Part shown: positions 13,001 to 25,500 of the stretch, one piece after another
How the letters are laid out: each line of letters opens with the position of its first letter
Position numbering within the stretch: position 1 is the stretch's first letter
DNA from: Rhodeus uyekii
Lineage: Eukaryota; Chordata; Actinopteri; Cypriniformes; Acheilognathidae
Length of the DNA: 64,000 nt
Assembly: GCA_037043235.1 (NCBI GenBank)
Contig: JAWRVZ010000014.1
Span: 4,340,001-4,404,000 of the forward strand
Direction of reading: 5' to 3'
Position numbers and translations under genes: made by a program
The notes under the pieces: model-generated
What the model was told of the DNA's origin: nothing
Seen by the model: only the letters and a program-made list of their open reading frames with translations
Databases searched by the model: none

Positions 13001-16000
13001 CATTTGGAAAAACTACTACTCTGAGTCTTATGGCGTGGTGTTTGTTGTGGACTCCAGTGATGTCCAAAGGATCCAGGAAACCAGAGACACAATGGCTGAG
13101 GTTCTCCGGCATCCTCGAATTGCAGGCAAACCTGTATTAGTGTGAGTTTTCAGAACTTGACATGTTCTTGCCGCTGAATGTGACTTAATTTTTGTAGAGA
13201 AAGTACAGATCATCAAAAATGAAAGATAAGATGGCTGTCGATAGAATCAAAATATAAGGCAGTCGTCAAAATGAATATACATGGCAGTATTTTTTAAATT
13301 TTTTTATTTTTTAGATGAATATTTTTGAAAACTCCGCGATGCACTGAGGCCACGAAACTTGAATCGCGAAGTGGCGAGGGATTACTGTATACAGAAAATC
13401 AAAGATCTATGTATAAACAATCTGTTAAATGTGTTCTAATTGGTTTGTTGTTTTAATAACCTTAATTGGCAATCCCTTAGTAAAGCTATAAAGGTGTGCT
13501 GACTAAATAATCTTTAACAAATAAACCTGGGCCATTTTAATTATATGGTCAGTTTAATTATATCACAGCTACTAAATGTGACATTTATGTATTGCATTAT
13601 GTATTCAAAAAGAACGTAATTATCGCTGGTCTTCAATGATTAATGCAAGTTACTTTAATGCATTTGTTTTACACCAGTGAATAATAGGGATTTATGCTGA
13701 CATTGTACAAAATTCCACTTTCCCTAGGGTATATGTACACACCGATGAGAAATGCAGATTCATGAAAAGTAAAATACCCCACTTTCACATACTGCATTAA
13801 GTGTTTAGATATACTGGGGAAATGAATGAAAATGGCTCTTTCAGGTAGCTGTGGTCTTTAAACTTAGTTTTTTTGGCTTTAGTACTATTCTGCCTTTTTC
13901 ATTTAGCTTCCAACACCACCCTGTGCACTCCTCTACAATTTAGCATGAAACGGCGTCTCTAACAGGCAGTAATACTCCTGACAGAATGATTTTAATCGTA
14001 CAGCTGGGGGCTCATCCTCAATTTTCCTTAATGCTTGAGATAATATAGGTATTGATGTCATCTAAACCAGCTTTCAGCGTGTACGGTTCATGTGAATCCT
14101 TCGATTGGCTTCTTGTTCTTGCTGGTTTTTGGTAATTATACCAACACTAACATGTCAGTGCTTTACTATCTCGTTGCTCTTATTGATCAGACCCACCAAA
14201 ACTGCATCAACAATAAATATCATGATGGAGTTGGAGATGTGTAAGGACAAAGAGTTATGTGTGTAAATGGGAGAATAGAAGAAGGCTCAGAGCAGAGCCC
14301 TGGTGAACACCCATTTTTAAATGTTTGCAGCCCTCCCTCAACACCCATGCCTGCCTGTCAGAAAAAGGAAGGTGTTTAGAGCCAAAGTCTTGAGTTTACT
14401 GATTAGCCTGGAGGGTTTGATGAATGTCGAGCTGTAATCAGTGAAGAGCATTCTTGCATAATCCCTGCCTCTTGTCCAAGTGGAATGGGGAGGTGTGCAG
14501 GAAATGTGTAATGCATCTGTATATCTGTTGGAGCATTGGACAAACTGTAGTGAGTCCAATTAACTGAGGGAGTGAGCAGCAGATGAAGTCCTTAACTAAA
14601 TATAGCTTTTTAAGAGTGCTAATAAGTCAAGAGTAATCTATAACACAAAGTTAATTATTCAGTTCACCTCAAGTGCAAACCTCAGGGCATTTGTTTGCGA
14701 CAGCTTACCTAGTGACCCGCACACCTAGTGACCAGCTTATGTTCTTTTGATTGGCTTTCAGACTGGCTAATAAACAGGATCAAGATGGGGCATTGGCTGA
14801 AGCAGATATCATCGAGACCCTGTCATTAGAGAAGCTCGTCAACGAGAACAAATGCCTCTGTCAGATTGTGAGTTAATATTTATGCAGTTTATATTAATCA
14901 GTGACCAGTTTGAGTTTGTAATTAATATGTAAATAATGAGTGGATGAATTTGCTTTATTTTTATATTTTTAAATAATCAAATTACTTGAAAGAAATCTTG
15001 CAAAACAATCATATAAAACTGAACTAAATGTTTCCTATGATCTCAGGAGCCGTGTTCTGCTGTGCTGGGTTATGGTAAGAAGATTGACAAATCCATAAAG
15101 AATGGTCTTAACTGGCTCCTAAATAACATTGCCAAGGACTACGAGGCAATTTCAGAGCGTGTGCAAAGAGATACAGCAGAGCAGAAGGCTCAGGAAGAAC
15201 AAGACAAGAAGGAAAGAGCAGAGAGAGTTCGGCGGATCAGAGAGGAGAGGTCAGTGAACTAACAAGACTTTTCGCACGGATTGTCATGCTGATCCCTCTT
15301 TTCCTAATATGCCAAGAGTGACATAGTGACATTTATTGTGTTTTTTTTTTACTGCAGAGTAACTACTTTAAAGTCAGCATAAAATAAATATTTACCCTGT
15401 TTAGTACATACACCTTATAGATTTTATTTTGAATGATTCATCCATAAATATGTTTCTTTTTTTGTTGTTGTTGTTGTGTTTAACCTAAATTCAATCTTCC
15501 ATGCAAGTGACATACTTCTCTCTGGTGACATGCTAGACTTTTTTGGGTCAAGATCATGCAAGTGCGTGCCAGAGCCAGTCGCACTTCACTGTCACTTTTA
15601 GGGCTTCTTCAGGGCAAACAGCTAAGGTTTTTTTCCCCCACTGAATATCTTGGTCCAAAGCGGGTTTGAGCAGTAGTTGTGAACAGAGACAGAGTTTGAG
15701 ATTCCACACCACTAACAGCTAAACTATATGTATGTATGTCTCTTCCCTGTGCTTTTGTTGATACCAGACTCCTGCATCTGTGTATGTTATAAATTGCATG
15801 TTTTCCGGTTAACTCGTATAACTCATAACATTTTGGGTAGAGCTGCAAGGATACTGGCCCGATAGTGGATATGTACAGTAATACGTCGGTTTATGAGTGA
15901 CTTTGTATACAAGCAAATCGGTGTACAAGCATTATATCGGAGTGCGAGAAAATCTTTCCCTCGCCCACGTGCATTTTTTTGTGGAAAAGTCCTAACGCTC

Positions 16001-19000
16001 AGGATCTTCGCGTGCATTTTTACTGGAAATATCCCAACGACAGCCTCTCACAAAGCCTATCACTCGTTCATTCTCTCAGCGTCGCTCGGTTTGGTTGCAT
16101 CATTCACCACAGTTCATACTTTTATAAGTGATTCACAGCGGTTTTACCTCGTGTTGTTAACATTAATTGTGATCGCTATTGTTCACGTAGTGAAATATAT
16201 ACATACAGCATGTAGACAATGGCCCCCAAGATGAGTAAGAAAGAAGGGACGAAATTCTCCCTCCATGCAGTAAAATCCTCCTCTCGTCTCCTTCACGCCA
16301 GCAGCGACGCTACTCAAAGCTAAAGTGCGCGTTACAGTAAATTGTCAAGTATTTTTAGAGTTTAATTGTCAATTATTAATTAGTATTTATATGAGAATTT
16401 AACTGTAACTAATAGGGTAAAACCAAAAAAATATTTAAAATGGGCATTTATGGTCGTGTGGAACGAATCGAGTGATTTTTAGTGCGTTCTTATGGGGTTC
16501 TTGATTTTGGCTTTGCAGCTTGAGGTCCGAGTCTACTGGCCGAGCCTGGCATGCTGTTAGTCCTGGCTTCATTCATTTGCGTGTATTGATTAGGCCTCAA
16601 AATCCATAGAGCCAAGTGTCCACCCTACATTCTTGCTGCTATTTGAAACTGGATAATTATACCAACACCACCATGTCAGATTTTCTGCCATGTCTTAGCA
16701 ATCAGGTCCATCAAAACTGTTTCTACAAAAAGTCACCATTGAGTTCAATCTGCTTTAAGCGGCAGAGCTGTGTGTAACAGAGAGATTGAAAGAGTGCTTA
16801 GGACAGAAACCTGGGAAAACACCCATTTTTAAATGGCTGCTACTGATGTTTTCAACCTCTCTAACCACTTTTTCCCCCCTGATAATCCATTACACCCATA
16901 TGTATCACAATACAGATGCAAATATCTGTCTCTACACTGTTGAAAATGCAAACAACAGTATGATGATGTTTTTCACTGACAGAGACAAGCAGGAGCGAGA
17001 GGAGGCAGAACGAGAAGGAAAGACACTGAAAGAAGATGAGCTAGATGATGTCAACATGCTCAACCCATTCCAGCCAATAAACAGTGTTGTTACTGAGGTT
17101 TGTTGTCATTTTGCTTCATTTAATACAAAAGTTATATTAAATAATTAATATGCGAAAAATACTCACTTTATATATAAATCCCAGTTTGAAGACAAACTAA
17201 ACAAAGAGCAAGAGATGCAAAGACAGAGAGAAGAGGGCAAACAGAGCAGTGTGCAAGAACAGACAGCCTTTCAAGATGAGGAGGAGGAAGAAGAGGAGGA
17301 TGAAGAGAGCGAGAGACAGACCCCGGAGAGTACAGAATCAGGTAGGACCTTGAATTCTTCCAAAGGTCTCCATTATGTTGAGAGGAATAAATTAATACAG
17401 GTTTGTTTTTGTATTGTCAGTTAATAATAATAATTCCTTACATTTATCAAGCGCTTTTTCATACACTCAAAGCGCTTTACAAGGAAGGGGAGGGGGGATC
17501 TCTTTAACCACCACCAAGTTCATTTCAAATACAAGCTGTTGCTAATATGATGCATGAAGAACCTATTTGCCTCTGCAGTTTCTTGGAGTGGATGAAGTGA
17601 TTTCAATGTCTCTGTCACCTTTAATCAGGAGCAGTGGACCAGACCAAAAAGAAAACTAGGAAATTACGATTGAAACGCAAGCATAGAGTTGACCCTCTCA
17701 GAGTGGAAGAAGCAGCAGCCAAAAGTCCCACCCCTCCGCCCCTACCAGGTAAGAATGCCTAAATAAAAAATTCAGTTTACAATGTTTTTGCATTTTGCAA
17801 GGACCTTTGTCAGTGATGTCACTTCACACACAAAAACAAAAACAAAACATTTCTATGGGGGGAAAAGGGCCAGGGGATCTTCAGTGCAAGAAAAACACAA
17901 GCATATGAGTGCTTTATATTAAACACTTCAAAGAAGTCCATAAGAATATAGATTCATGTGTCCAGTTTGCCATAGCAAGTGCTTTGACAAAGTGCTGAGA
18001 GGTTTTCACCAAGATATACCTTACATTGTACTGTTATATTTTTATAATACAAGCATTTCCATTTGCAAAACAACTTGTCCTGGCTGCAAGCATGTCACAG
18101 TAGAGCTTCTTTAAATACTGTTTGTTTAACTTTTACAAAATTCTTTGGATACTTTATATAGAGCCCATGCATGTCAGAAAACAAGCAACAGAGGAAGGGA
18201 GTGGAATCATTTGCATCAGGTCAAGATTGCATTTTTGGCTTTTCTGTAGATCAAACAGTAGAGCATGGTGCTCGCAACGCCAAGGACATGGGTTCCATTC
18301 CCAGGGAAAGCAAGAATTTATTAGAATGTCAATGTGTTTCTTGAATGCAATGTAAGTCGCTTAGGATAAGGATACATGCATGAATGTATGGTAAATAAGA
18401 GAAAAAAACAAGTTGCATGTGTCACATTTTACAAACATGTTCAGAAATATTTAAAACACTGATAAATAAAACCAAATGTTTACAAACATTATAATATCTA
18501 TAATCATATATTTAGTTCCCTTCACTCCACTCCACAGCAAATCCTTTAAATTGAACAGTATTCAGAACAGAACAGGAATGAAAAATATACTGATAAAATA
18601 AACAAATTTATAGTGGCATTCATTTTAAACATAATTTATTATAAATGCCAAGCCTAAATAGATTTATGACTTTGCAATTTTATTATCACTATACAAATGT
18701 ACTCAAGCTCACGTACCTCTCTTATTCTGCACAAATCCAAATGCTTTGAATTTGCCACAAATCCATATTTTGTAAACTTGATGTTAATTCCATTATAGAA
18801 GTTGCAGCATGTTTTAGGTTAATTAAAGATTTTTTTGACTTATATTCTGGATAATACAGCATGTCTAATTTAAGTTTAGGTAATTTATTTCATTTATATT
18901 AACCCTAATTATTTGAAATCCAATACATTACACAAGCAATATTTTTATAGAAATAATTGCTTTAGTGGCATACTAGAAAATGAAGATCAGTCCCTTTACT

Positions 19001-20143
19001 TGTCTTTTAACATTAAAGTTTAACATTAAAGTTTCAATTTCAACAGAAGTAGTATTGTGGCATACATCAGAGTGAATATTATATCGGTTAATATTTATAT
19101 CGGTTTTTGATTGGATGGAGTTAGTTCTGAATGTCAGCTTGCAGTTGATTGTAAGAAAGTGTTAAATGACTGGAGACGTCCAGCATATGTCACCAGAGAG
19201 GAGTCTGTCATGTCACTGAAAGATCGAGTTATGACACTTTGATTAACAAATTAGCTAAAAAAAAATTAAGAAAAACCACATGGTGAATCTTACTTTCCAG
19301 AGTTTTGCTGGAATGCTAAAAAAGAGCAGACATGTCATCTATCATTTGCTAAACAGTCATTATCTTATGTCAAATATTGTGTGCAAAATAACCACTGATT
19401 TCTCCTAGTTTTCCCTTTAGTCGCTTCATATTAATGACCCTAACCGCTAATCATTTGACTTTTTTCTTGGTTTTTAGTCGGATGGGCTACTCCTAAAGTT
19501 TCTAGGCTCCCCAAGCTTGAGCCTCTTGGAGATTCAAGGCATTCTGGTAATTGCTGGTTCATTGCATCTGTTCCATCTCCAGCACCTCGACCTGCATGCG
19601 CATCACTAACATTCTTTTTTTTTTTTGGTCTCTCTCATTCTGTTTCCTAACCATATAAGCATCTCCCCTAATTCTGTCTTTAAAGCTTTGTTTTCTCTCC
19701 ATCCACACAGCAAGCCTGAGCCACATCCTTCCTGTACAGTCATCTATCATCAGCCAACAGAAATGCCACAACCATCCACCTTGATATTGTACCTAATAAA
19801 TGTCACTAGCGTAATCTCCTTAACAACTTGCTTCCTGCATTATGATTAATGTGGGTTATTTATCTTCCTGATGCCTGCAGGAAACATTTTGAATTCTATA
19901 TATAATGTTCTATGTCCTCTTTTGAGCAAACAGTGACATTTTGATCTAGGAATTTAATTATGTAGTTTCAACCTAGTCAGTATTAATCAGTTGATCCTTG
20001 ATTTTGTTTTTAAAAATGGACATTGCTAACCTAATTGCTTTTTTTCCATGACTCTTTTATTGGCAGATTTCTATGGCAAACCTCTTCCACCTGTAGCAAT
20101 TAGGCAGAGGCCGAACAGCGATACTCATGATGTAATTTCCTAA
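7760..20143 (+). CDS. arl13b: ADP-ribosylation factor-like protein 13B
   Basis: Ten exons join in frame to 408 residues: 7760-7818, 12735-12805, 12892-13141, 14762-14867, 15047-15249, 16983-17097, 17185-17341, 17629-17748, 19478-19546, 20067-20143. The product is an atypical ciliary-membrane GTPase of the Arf family, known to act as a GEF for Arl3 and to support Hedgehog signalling and axoneme structure. A Cys-Cys pair at residues 8-9 is the palmitoylation site. The P-loop GLDNAGKT is at 28-35. DLGGG at 71-75 has Gly where other Arfs have the catalytic Gln, a family hallmark. Arg79, altered in a human Joubert allele, is conserved. NKQD is at 130-133. A charged coiled coil covers about 190-310 with an acidic Glu run, the ciliary RVxP motif appears as RVDP at 340-343, and a proline-rich tail ends in DVIS. 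No breaks were seen. Intron 1 is 4.9 kb and repeat-rich. Confidence 0.97.
8609..8850 (+). repeat. tRNA-derived SINE in arl13b intron 1
   Basis: The left part reads like a degenerate tRNA: TAACCCGAA followed by GCGGGTTTGAG resembles the anticodon arm and B box. The body contains CTCCCCAGGTGCCGCAGC and ends with AATTCTGAGTATGGGACACC, a tail typical of cyprinid SINEs. It is diverged and has no obvious poly(A) or target duplication. Confidence 0.65.
9979..10018 (+). repeat. (TG)n microsatellite
   Basis: About 20 TG units with one GA interruption near the start, in intron 1 of arl13b. Confidence 0.9.
10790..11745 (-). mobile_element. LINE relic with internal deletion, in arl13b intron 1
   Basis: The minus strand encodes a short linker stretch of an L2/Rex-like LINE ORF2 (ISAACVDLLDSFKSKVKNVI, about 11545-11645). 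It runs almost directly into the extreme C-terminus (SWNWLPREIRNAASVATFKS, about 11420-11480), so the reverse transcriptase core is missing. At the low-coordinate end the plus strand has TTTATTTATGTTGCACATTT and AAGTGCTTCACTGA, which is the reversed 3' tail of such LINEs. The copy is dead and 5'-truncated. Confidence 0.65.
11790..12452. mobile_element. pogo/Tigger-like MITE with TA target duplication
   Basis: The ends are long inverted repeats: left CCATATTTTCCCGCATATAA, right its near-perfect complement ending at 12452. TA dinucleotides flank both sides (11788-11789, 12453-12454). Short TATAACCCG-like words recur inside both ends, as expected of transposase-binding sites. The 663-bp interior encodes no recognisable transposase. 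Confidence 0.85.
13310..13387. mobile_element. terminal fragment of a Tigger-like element
   Basis: The stretch ends in GCGAAGTGGCGAGGGATTACTG followed by TA, the reversed terminus of fish Tigger-type elements that begin CAGTAATCCCTCGCC. No partner terminus lies nearby, so only one end remains. Confidence 0.5.
14120..14325 (+). repeat. dispersed repeat shared by two arl13b introns, copy A
   Basis: Contains TAATTATACCAACAC, then CATGTCAG, then CACCAAAACTGC, and ends with ACACCCATTTTTAAATG. The same blocks occur in the same order and similar spacing at 16650-16835. It lies in intron 3. The family is not recognised. Confidence 0.55.
15876..16495. mobile_element. Tigger-like DNA transposon remnant
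   Basis: The left terminus CAGTAATACGTCGGTTTATG directly follows TA at 15874-15875. The right part contains GGAACGAATCGAG, which corresponds to the inner right end of the copy at 24.5-25.1 kb, but the last bases are missing. It lies in intron 5 of arl13b. No transposase is readable. Confidence 0.6.
16600..16835 (+). repeat. dispersed repeat shared by two arl13b introns, copy B
   Basis: Second copy of the blocks described at 14120: ATAATTATACCAACAC, CATGTCAG, TCCATCAAAACTG and ACACCCATTTTTAAATG. Divergence between copies is substantial. It lies in intron 5. Confidence 0.55.
17428..17520 (-). repeat. LINE 3'-tail fragment
   Basis: The plus strand reads TCCTTACATTTATCAAGCGC then CACTCAAAGCGCTTTACA. 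This is a very common fish repeat tail, the reverse of the 3' end seen at the 45.4-kb LINE. It is a short, noncoding fragment in intron 7 of arl13b. Confidence 0.6.
18237..18390 (+). repeat. tRNA-derived SINE in arl13b intron 8
   Basis: A tRNA-like head (CAGTAGAGCATGGTGCTCGC, ACATGGGTTCCATTCCCAGG) is followed by TTGAATGCAATGTAAGTCGC, a fish SINE tail. The same family occurs reversed at 58918-59095. Confidence 0.75.
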
Positions 20144-21275
20144 CACTACCTCTGCTTCCCTCCCCTCGCTGGTTCACAATTCTTAAGGCTCGCAACCAAT
20201 CAAAGTGTTGTTCTGTTCTTATCTTTAAGCACGGGCAATGTAGCAATCTACACAGATGTAATTGCCCATAAGAGAGGAACTGTAACCCAATCGGCATACC
20301 CAGATGGATCACATGAACTTGAGTAACCTATGACTGATGGTCATCAGAAGCTGTTTCCTGGCCAGTGTTTATGAGATGAAAGAACATGGACGTTCACTGT
20401 ATGACATATTCTTATAATGTTCTTACATTTTGAATGGTTAAATATTTTGATTTATGTAGAGCTGTTTGTTTAGATTTCTCAAAATACTTCAAATCAGTAT
20501 TAACAGACATTTGCAACTCAACTGAGACCTTTTTTGTGGAAAACACAAATTACAGACCTATTTTTTAAGAGAATTTAAAGACATGTAAATATATAAAAGT
20601 TTAAATTTGTGTACTTGAAATTGTACAAACGTTCTTATGATTCATGTGCATATCTTAAGCTTTTGTGCATATAAAATGTGCAGTTAATTATGACACACTA
20701 TGCCTTTAAAATATCAGAAAATATCTTCTTCTTTTCAGCAGCATCTTATATTATACACTACACTGTCTTAATTTTGAGAACGGCATTCATACTATCAAAT
20801 AGCACCAGCAACAGATTAAGATATCTTGAGAAAGTGAACTTTTACATGTGATTTAAAACATTAAGTTTGTACAAGCTTGCTATTGAGTTTAAAACAGCTC
20901 TTTTTTCACATATGGTACATCATGCTTTATCAGGGAGGAAAACATATTTGTCATCTTCTGAAAGGTGACGAAGTGTTACACTGTAGTGTAACAATGCTCA
21001 ACTTCCATATAAATATATATTTTAATGTATGATTCATGTACTGTAAACGCTGCTTTCATATTTATTTTATGCTATTGCGATGTTTTTATAATTTTCATTG
21101 TTGGATGTTTTGTATTTTACCCCATACACTAAAATTTGGTTGATGACAAGTTCTGTCCATCATTCAGTTTGCTTGCTTTCAGTACCTGCGCCTTTTGTAA
21201 CCAGTTTACATTTAATATGAATGTCAAATTAAAGAGAGAGTGAGAGAAAAATAAAGTTTATTTCGTTATGTTCAC
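20144..21275 (+). other. arl13b: arl13b 3' UTR with poly(A) signal
   Basis: AT-rich, noncoding. AATAAA at 21250-21255 is the best poly(A) signal. A near-perfect 9-bp hairpin (arms TGTTACACT and AGTGTAACA, 2-base loop) lies at 20974-20993. Confidence 0.55.
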
Positions 21276-22591
21276 TCACACTCAACTAGTCAATCTCAAC
21301 CATGTGTCATTTATTTGCAATGCACATACACACATTTGCACAACTGTTAGTTACGCCCTCTTCTGGTACATGCCTACAACTACAATATCATGATTTTGCT
21401 CATTAAAACCATTAAATATAATTTAACGGGAGATGCGGTATGATTCATGGAAAACAAATAAAGAAAACTGCCTACAATTTAAATAGAAAGTCTTACTTGT
21501 AATTTAAAGATCTGAGATTACATGACAAAATGATGTAATGCAATCAAAAAGTGCAACAAAATTAAAAGGTTTTAAATCACCTTTAATTTAAATTTAATTT
21601 AACACCTTTAATATGTGGCCAGGTTTGACAGACATTAGGCTTTATTTCAATTAGGCCATTTAAGTAGCTTTTATTAAAAATAAATTCGGTAATAACTTTA
21701 CTGACAAAACAAAGGCACTGACTTATTTTAAGATATTTCAGTGCAAGTAGCTTTGTTACAACAGCTCAAACATTTTAGTCTGGGACTAGGGTTAAACCTG
21801 ATCTGTGAATCCAGGGGTAAGTGTTACTTAACTCCACAGAAAGCCATCACACATGGCTTACAGTTCTCCCATTATTTGGCATTCCAGTTGGCCAATATTG
21901 TAATCAAACTTTGATCCACCACTCCAAAATCCACAGCATTCTAAAGAACATTATTAAAATGTAGCACTTATGCTCATCATTTTCACATGATTAGCCATGA
22001 TTTCTAGGCTTGCATATCACAGTTACTTTTAAATTCTCTCTTTTTTTTCTTTTTTTTTTATCTCAAACAACAAAAAGCTCTGAAAGGTCTTAAAATAGTC
22101 CTGCTTTTGCCCAATGAGACTTGATAACACTCTATTTTACCGTGTCCCATTATCTAATATCTTGGATAAGTTCAACAGCTAATTCAAACCCTAATCCTAT
22201 AAAGTAGCATACATTTCCATTAATGTTCCTCGGTAGCCTACTTATTTCTGTAATAATGCTTTAACAAGTAGGCTAACTTAAGGGGAAAACTTTATTTTAC
22301 AGTGTTGGTTACACATGTATACATTATGTATAACCAAACAACTATAGTCTTTGGCATAACCCTAAAATCAGTACGTACTATTATACTTGTATAATTTCAT
22401 TCGAACAAGGGCACTATAAACTAAAGTGTAACCAAATAACGTGTAAGGGTTTTATTTCATAACACTTCCCACAGTTGTTGTGTATTGTTGAACCAGCTGA
22501 CCAGGACCGAAAGTAAACATGGAACTAATGTTATAACCCACGTTTCTGGGGGAACACGGTAAGAAGACGGACAACAAATATTTTAAAATCG
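21276..22591 (+). promoter_or_regulatory. arl13b-nsun3 intergenic region and nsun3 leader
   Basis: About 1.3 kb, mostly AT-rich without clear repeats. One stretch at 22280-22430 resembles a diverged fish MITE. Close to the gene, a five-codon upstream ORF (ATG at 22519, TAA at 22534-22536) precedes the nsun3 ATG and may damp its translation if it is in the transcript. No TATA box was found. Confidence 0.35.
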
Positions 22592-25500
22592 ATGTTTTCT
22601 CCGCAATTATGCCGTATAAAGGGATTGTCAAGGAGTCGTCTTCTCGTTCTGAAGTCTTGGTGTGTTCTGATCGCCTCGGCTCATGGTCATTGCATCACTA
22701 ATACGGTGAGCGGAATATGTGGTATATAATGTGTCTATGGTTTATATCACTACAGAAAACTGGAGACGCTTTATAAATATATTTTTAGTATGCATCAAGC
22801 AACAAGTATCTAGTTATAGAATACAATTCTAAAATAATAATAATAATTTTAAAATATTTGTATTTATTTAAATTTGTTTAAATATTTTTCACCTCATCAG
22901 CTCGCAGCACAATGTAAATCTAAACCTCAGAGGCAAGTTTGCAAGCCTGTGCTGAAGCATTTTGATGCACAGTACAGTGAAGAGCTTGGAGAGCAGTGGC
23001 CTAATGCAAGGTGGGCAATAGGGTTTTCCCAAAAGAATCATTCTGTAAAATACTGTAAAAAAAACATTTTTAGCTTGCTTTCACTAACTAAAGTGTGTTA
23101 TGGTTTTACATATAAAACTATGGGTGACGCTTCACAATAAGGTTTCATTTGCTAACCAACAATTATCAATTTTACTAAAGTATTTATTAAACCTAGTTCA
23201 TGTTTATCCCATTATTTACAAATACATTAATTTTAACATAAAACTTTTGATTTGAATTATGTACTGTGATCAAACACAGTATGACTTTTAAATAACATTA
23301 ATAAATGCTTTAAACAATATTATTCATTGTTAGTTTAAGATAGTTAAGGCAACTAATGTTAACAAATGAGACCTTAGTGTAAAGTAAATATTAGCTCTCT
23401 GATTTACGGAGGTGTATTTATATTAAACAATCTCTGAACTAAATCCACATAAATGTTTGATGTGTTCAGGGATGTGCTTCTGAATCCACTCTCTTGGCAA
23501 TACGGTGTCCTGCTTAATCGCTTCAGTGACCTTACAAACCTCAAGGAGTGTCTCACAGCGCTTGGATACACAAACCTCCTTCCACAGACACATCCTGAAT
23601 CCCAGTCCTATACGACACGTATTCCCCTGCAGTGTTTTATTCATCGGGATCCAGTACGTATTCCTACCCAAGGCCACCACCCAGGCTGGTTAAAGCAGTA
23701 CTACCTCCTAAATGCAGCCTCTCTTCTCCCAGTACTGACTTTGAATGTGAAGGAAGGAGAAAATGTGCTTGATCTCTGTGCAGCTCCTGGGGGGAAAAGT
23801 CTGGCCATATTACAGACAGTCACTCCTGGTATGTTACAAACCTAGTCTATAATATATGTCAAACAATCTCTGATTGGAACATACTCAATTATACACCATA
23901 TAGTATTTCAGAAGTCTGGGGTTAGAAATGTTTAAAAAAAATATCTTAATGCTGCATTTTGTTGATCAAATATACAGTAAAAAGCAGTAATATTGTAACA
24001 TTTTATTACAGTTTTAAAGTGTAGGGCGATTTTACAGTTAAGACTTGTGTACCAGATATAATGAATGAAGACCAGGAGTTAGAGATTTAATCAATTGAAG
24101 AGAATTTTACTGAAGTTTTATCTGAAATTATTTTCACACTCAGCAAGGAGTAAGTAGGCCTTTTCTGCGTACACTCAGTATAACAGCAGTTATCCTCTAC
24201 ACAGGTCACTAAACTACATCACATCAAGTTGAAAGATTCTGATTGGTTAATTCAGGGGTCTCCAAACTTTTCAGCCCGAGGGCTGCATTAACTGTCAAAC
24301 AGCAGTTTCGGGGGCCGACTACACACTCGAGGTCCAAATAAAAAAGAATCAAAACATGGATGTTGTTTTTAATTACCGTATTTATTTAATATTATTTTAT
24401 TCAGTTATTACTTAATAACACAATGATACACTGCACATGGACACCTGTATTAGTGGGAATGGTGAAATTGTTTCCTGGATGCCAAAATAGCAGACATTTC
24501 TGGCTTTAGATTTGGAGGGTCGAATCGGTGTACGAGCATTGTATCGTTGTACGAGAAAAAATTTCCCTCATCCAGATGCATTTTTGTGTGGAAAAAGTCC
24601 TAACGCTCAGCATTGTTGAGCGCATTTTTACTGAAAATATCCTAATGACAGTCTCTCATCACATAGTCACGAGGTTCCAACCCCTTTATCACCTCTTAAC
24701 TCATTCATTCTCTCCGCTTCGCTCGGTTTGACTGCATCATTCACCACAGTGATACTTTTATAAGCGATTTACAGCGGTATTTAACTCCTATTCTTAACAT
24801 TAATTAATTGTAATCGCTATTGTTCACATTGTGAAATATACACATACAGTACCTCTAAGCAGTAACTGTCACAGTTCATGAATTCATTGTCTCCTAGTTC
24901 TCCCTGAGTGTGTGTGTGTGTGTGTGTGTGGTCCCTGAACACCTGATTCTCATATCATCTGCCTATCTCCCCGCTTTCATTCGCGGCTCCCATGAGTTCG
25001 TTCGTTCACGGCTCCGGTGGGTTCGTTCTTCGTTCGGAATTTGTTTTTGTGTACGAGCATTTTGGTTTACGAACTCGCTCTTGGAACGAATTAAGCTCGT
25101 AAACCGAGATATTACTGTATATTGAAGCAGCAGTGGTTTTCAGAATCTACTCCTTCAAAAGTAACTGTTGTCTATCTGTCTATCTATAATTTTTTGATGT
25201 ATTTATTTATTCTTGTGATTGCAAAGCTGAGTTTATCATTACTCCAGCCTTCAGTGTCATATAATCTTTCTAATACGCTGATTTGCAACTCAAGAAAGAT
25301 TTTGTATTATTATCATTATCAATATCAGTGTTAAATACAGTTGTAGTGCTTAATATTTTTGCTTTATTTGTAAATTTAATATTACTCTCAGTTTTGATCA
25401 GTTTATGTGTCTTTGCGGAATATAAGTACAGTATTTAATTTCTTTAGAAAAAAAAACGTACTGACCCCAAACTTTTGATGATTAATGTAGTACAATTATA

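Noticed and set aside
15893..16234. Open frame of 113 codons in arl13b intron 5
   Set aside because: It lies wholly within a Tigger-like remnant and has no similarity to a transposase or cellular protein.
18237..18310. Possible tRNA gene
   Set aside because: tRNA-like head of a SINE; a second copy with the same tail lies at 58918-59095.
7760..20143. A stx19-like gene inside arl13b, as in mammals
   Set aside because: No syntaxin-like open frame exists on either strand of the introns.
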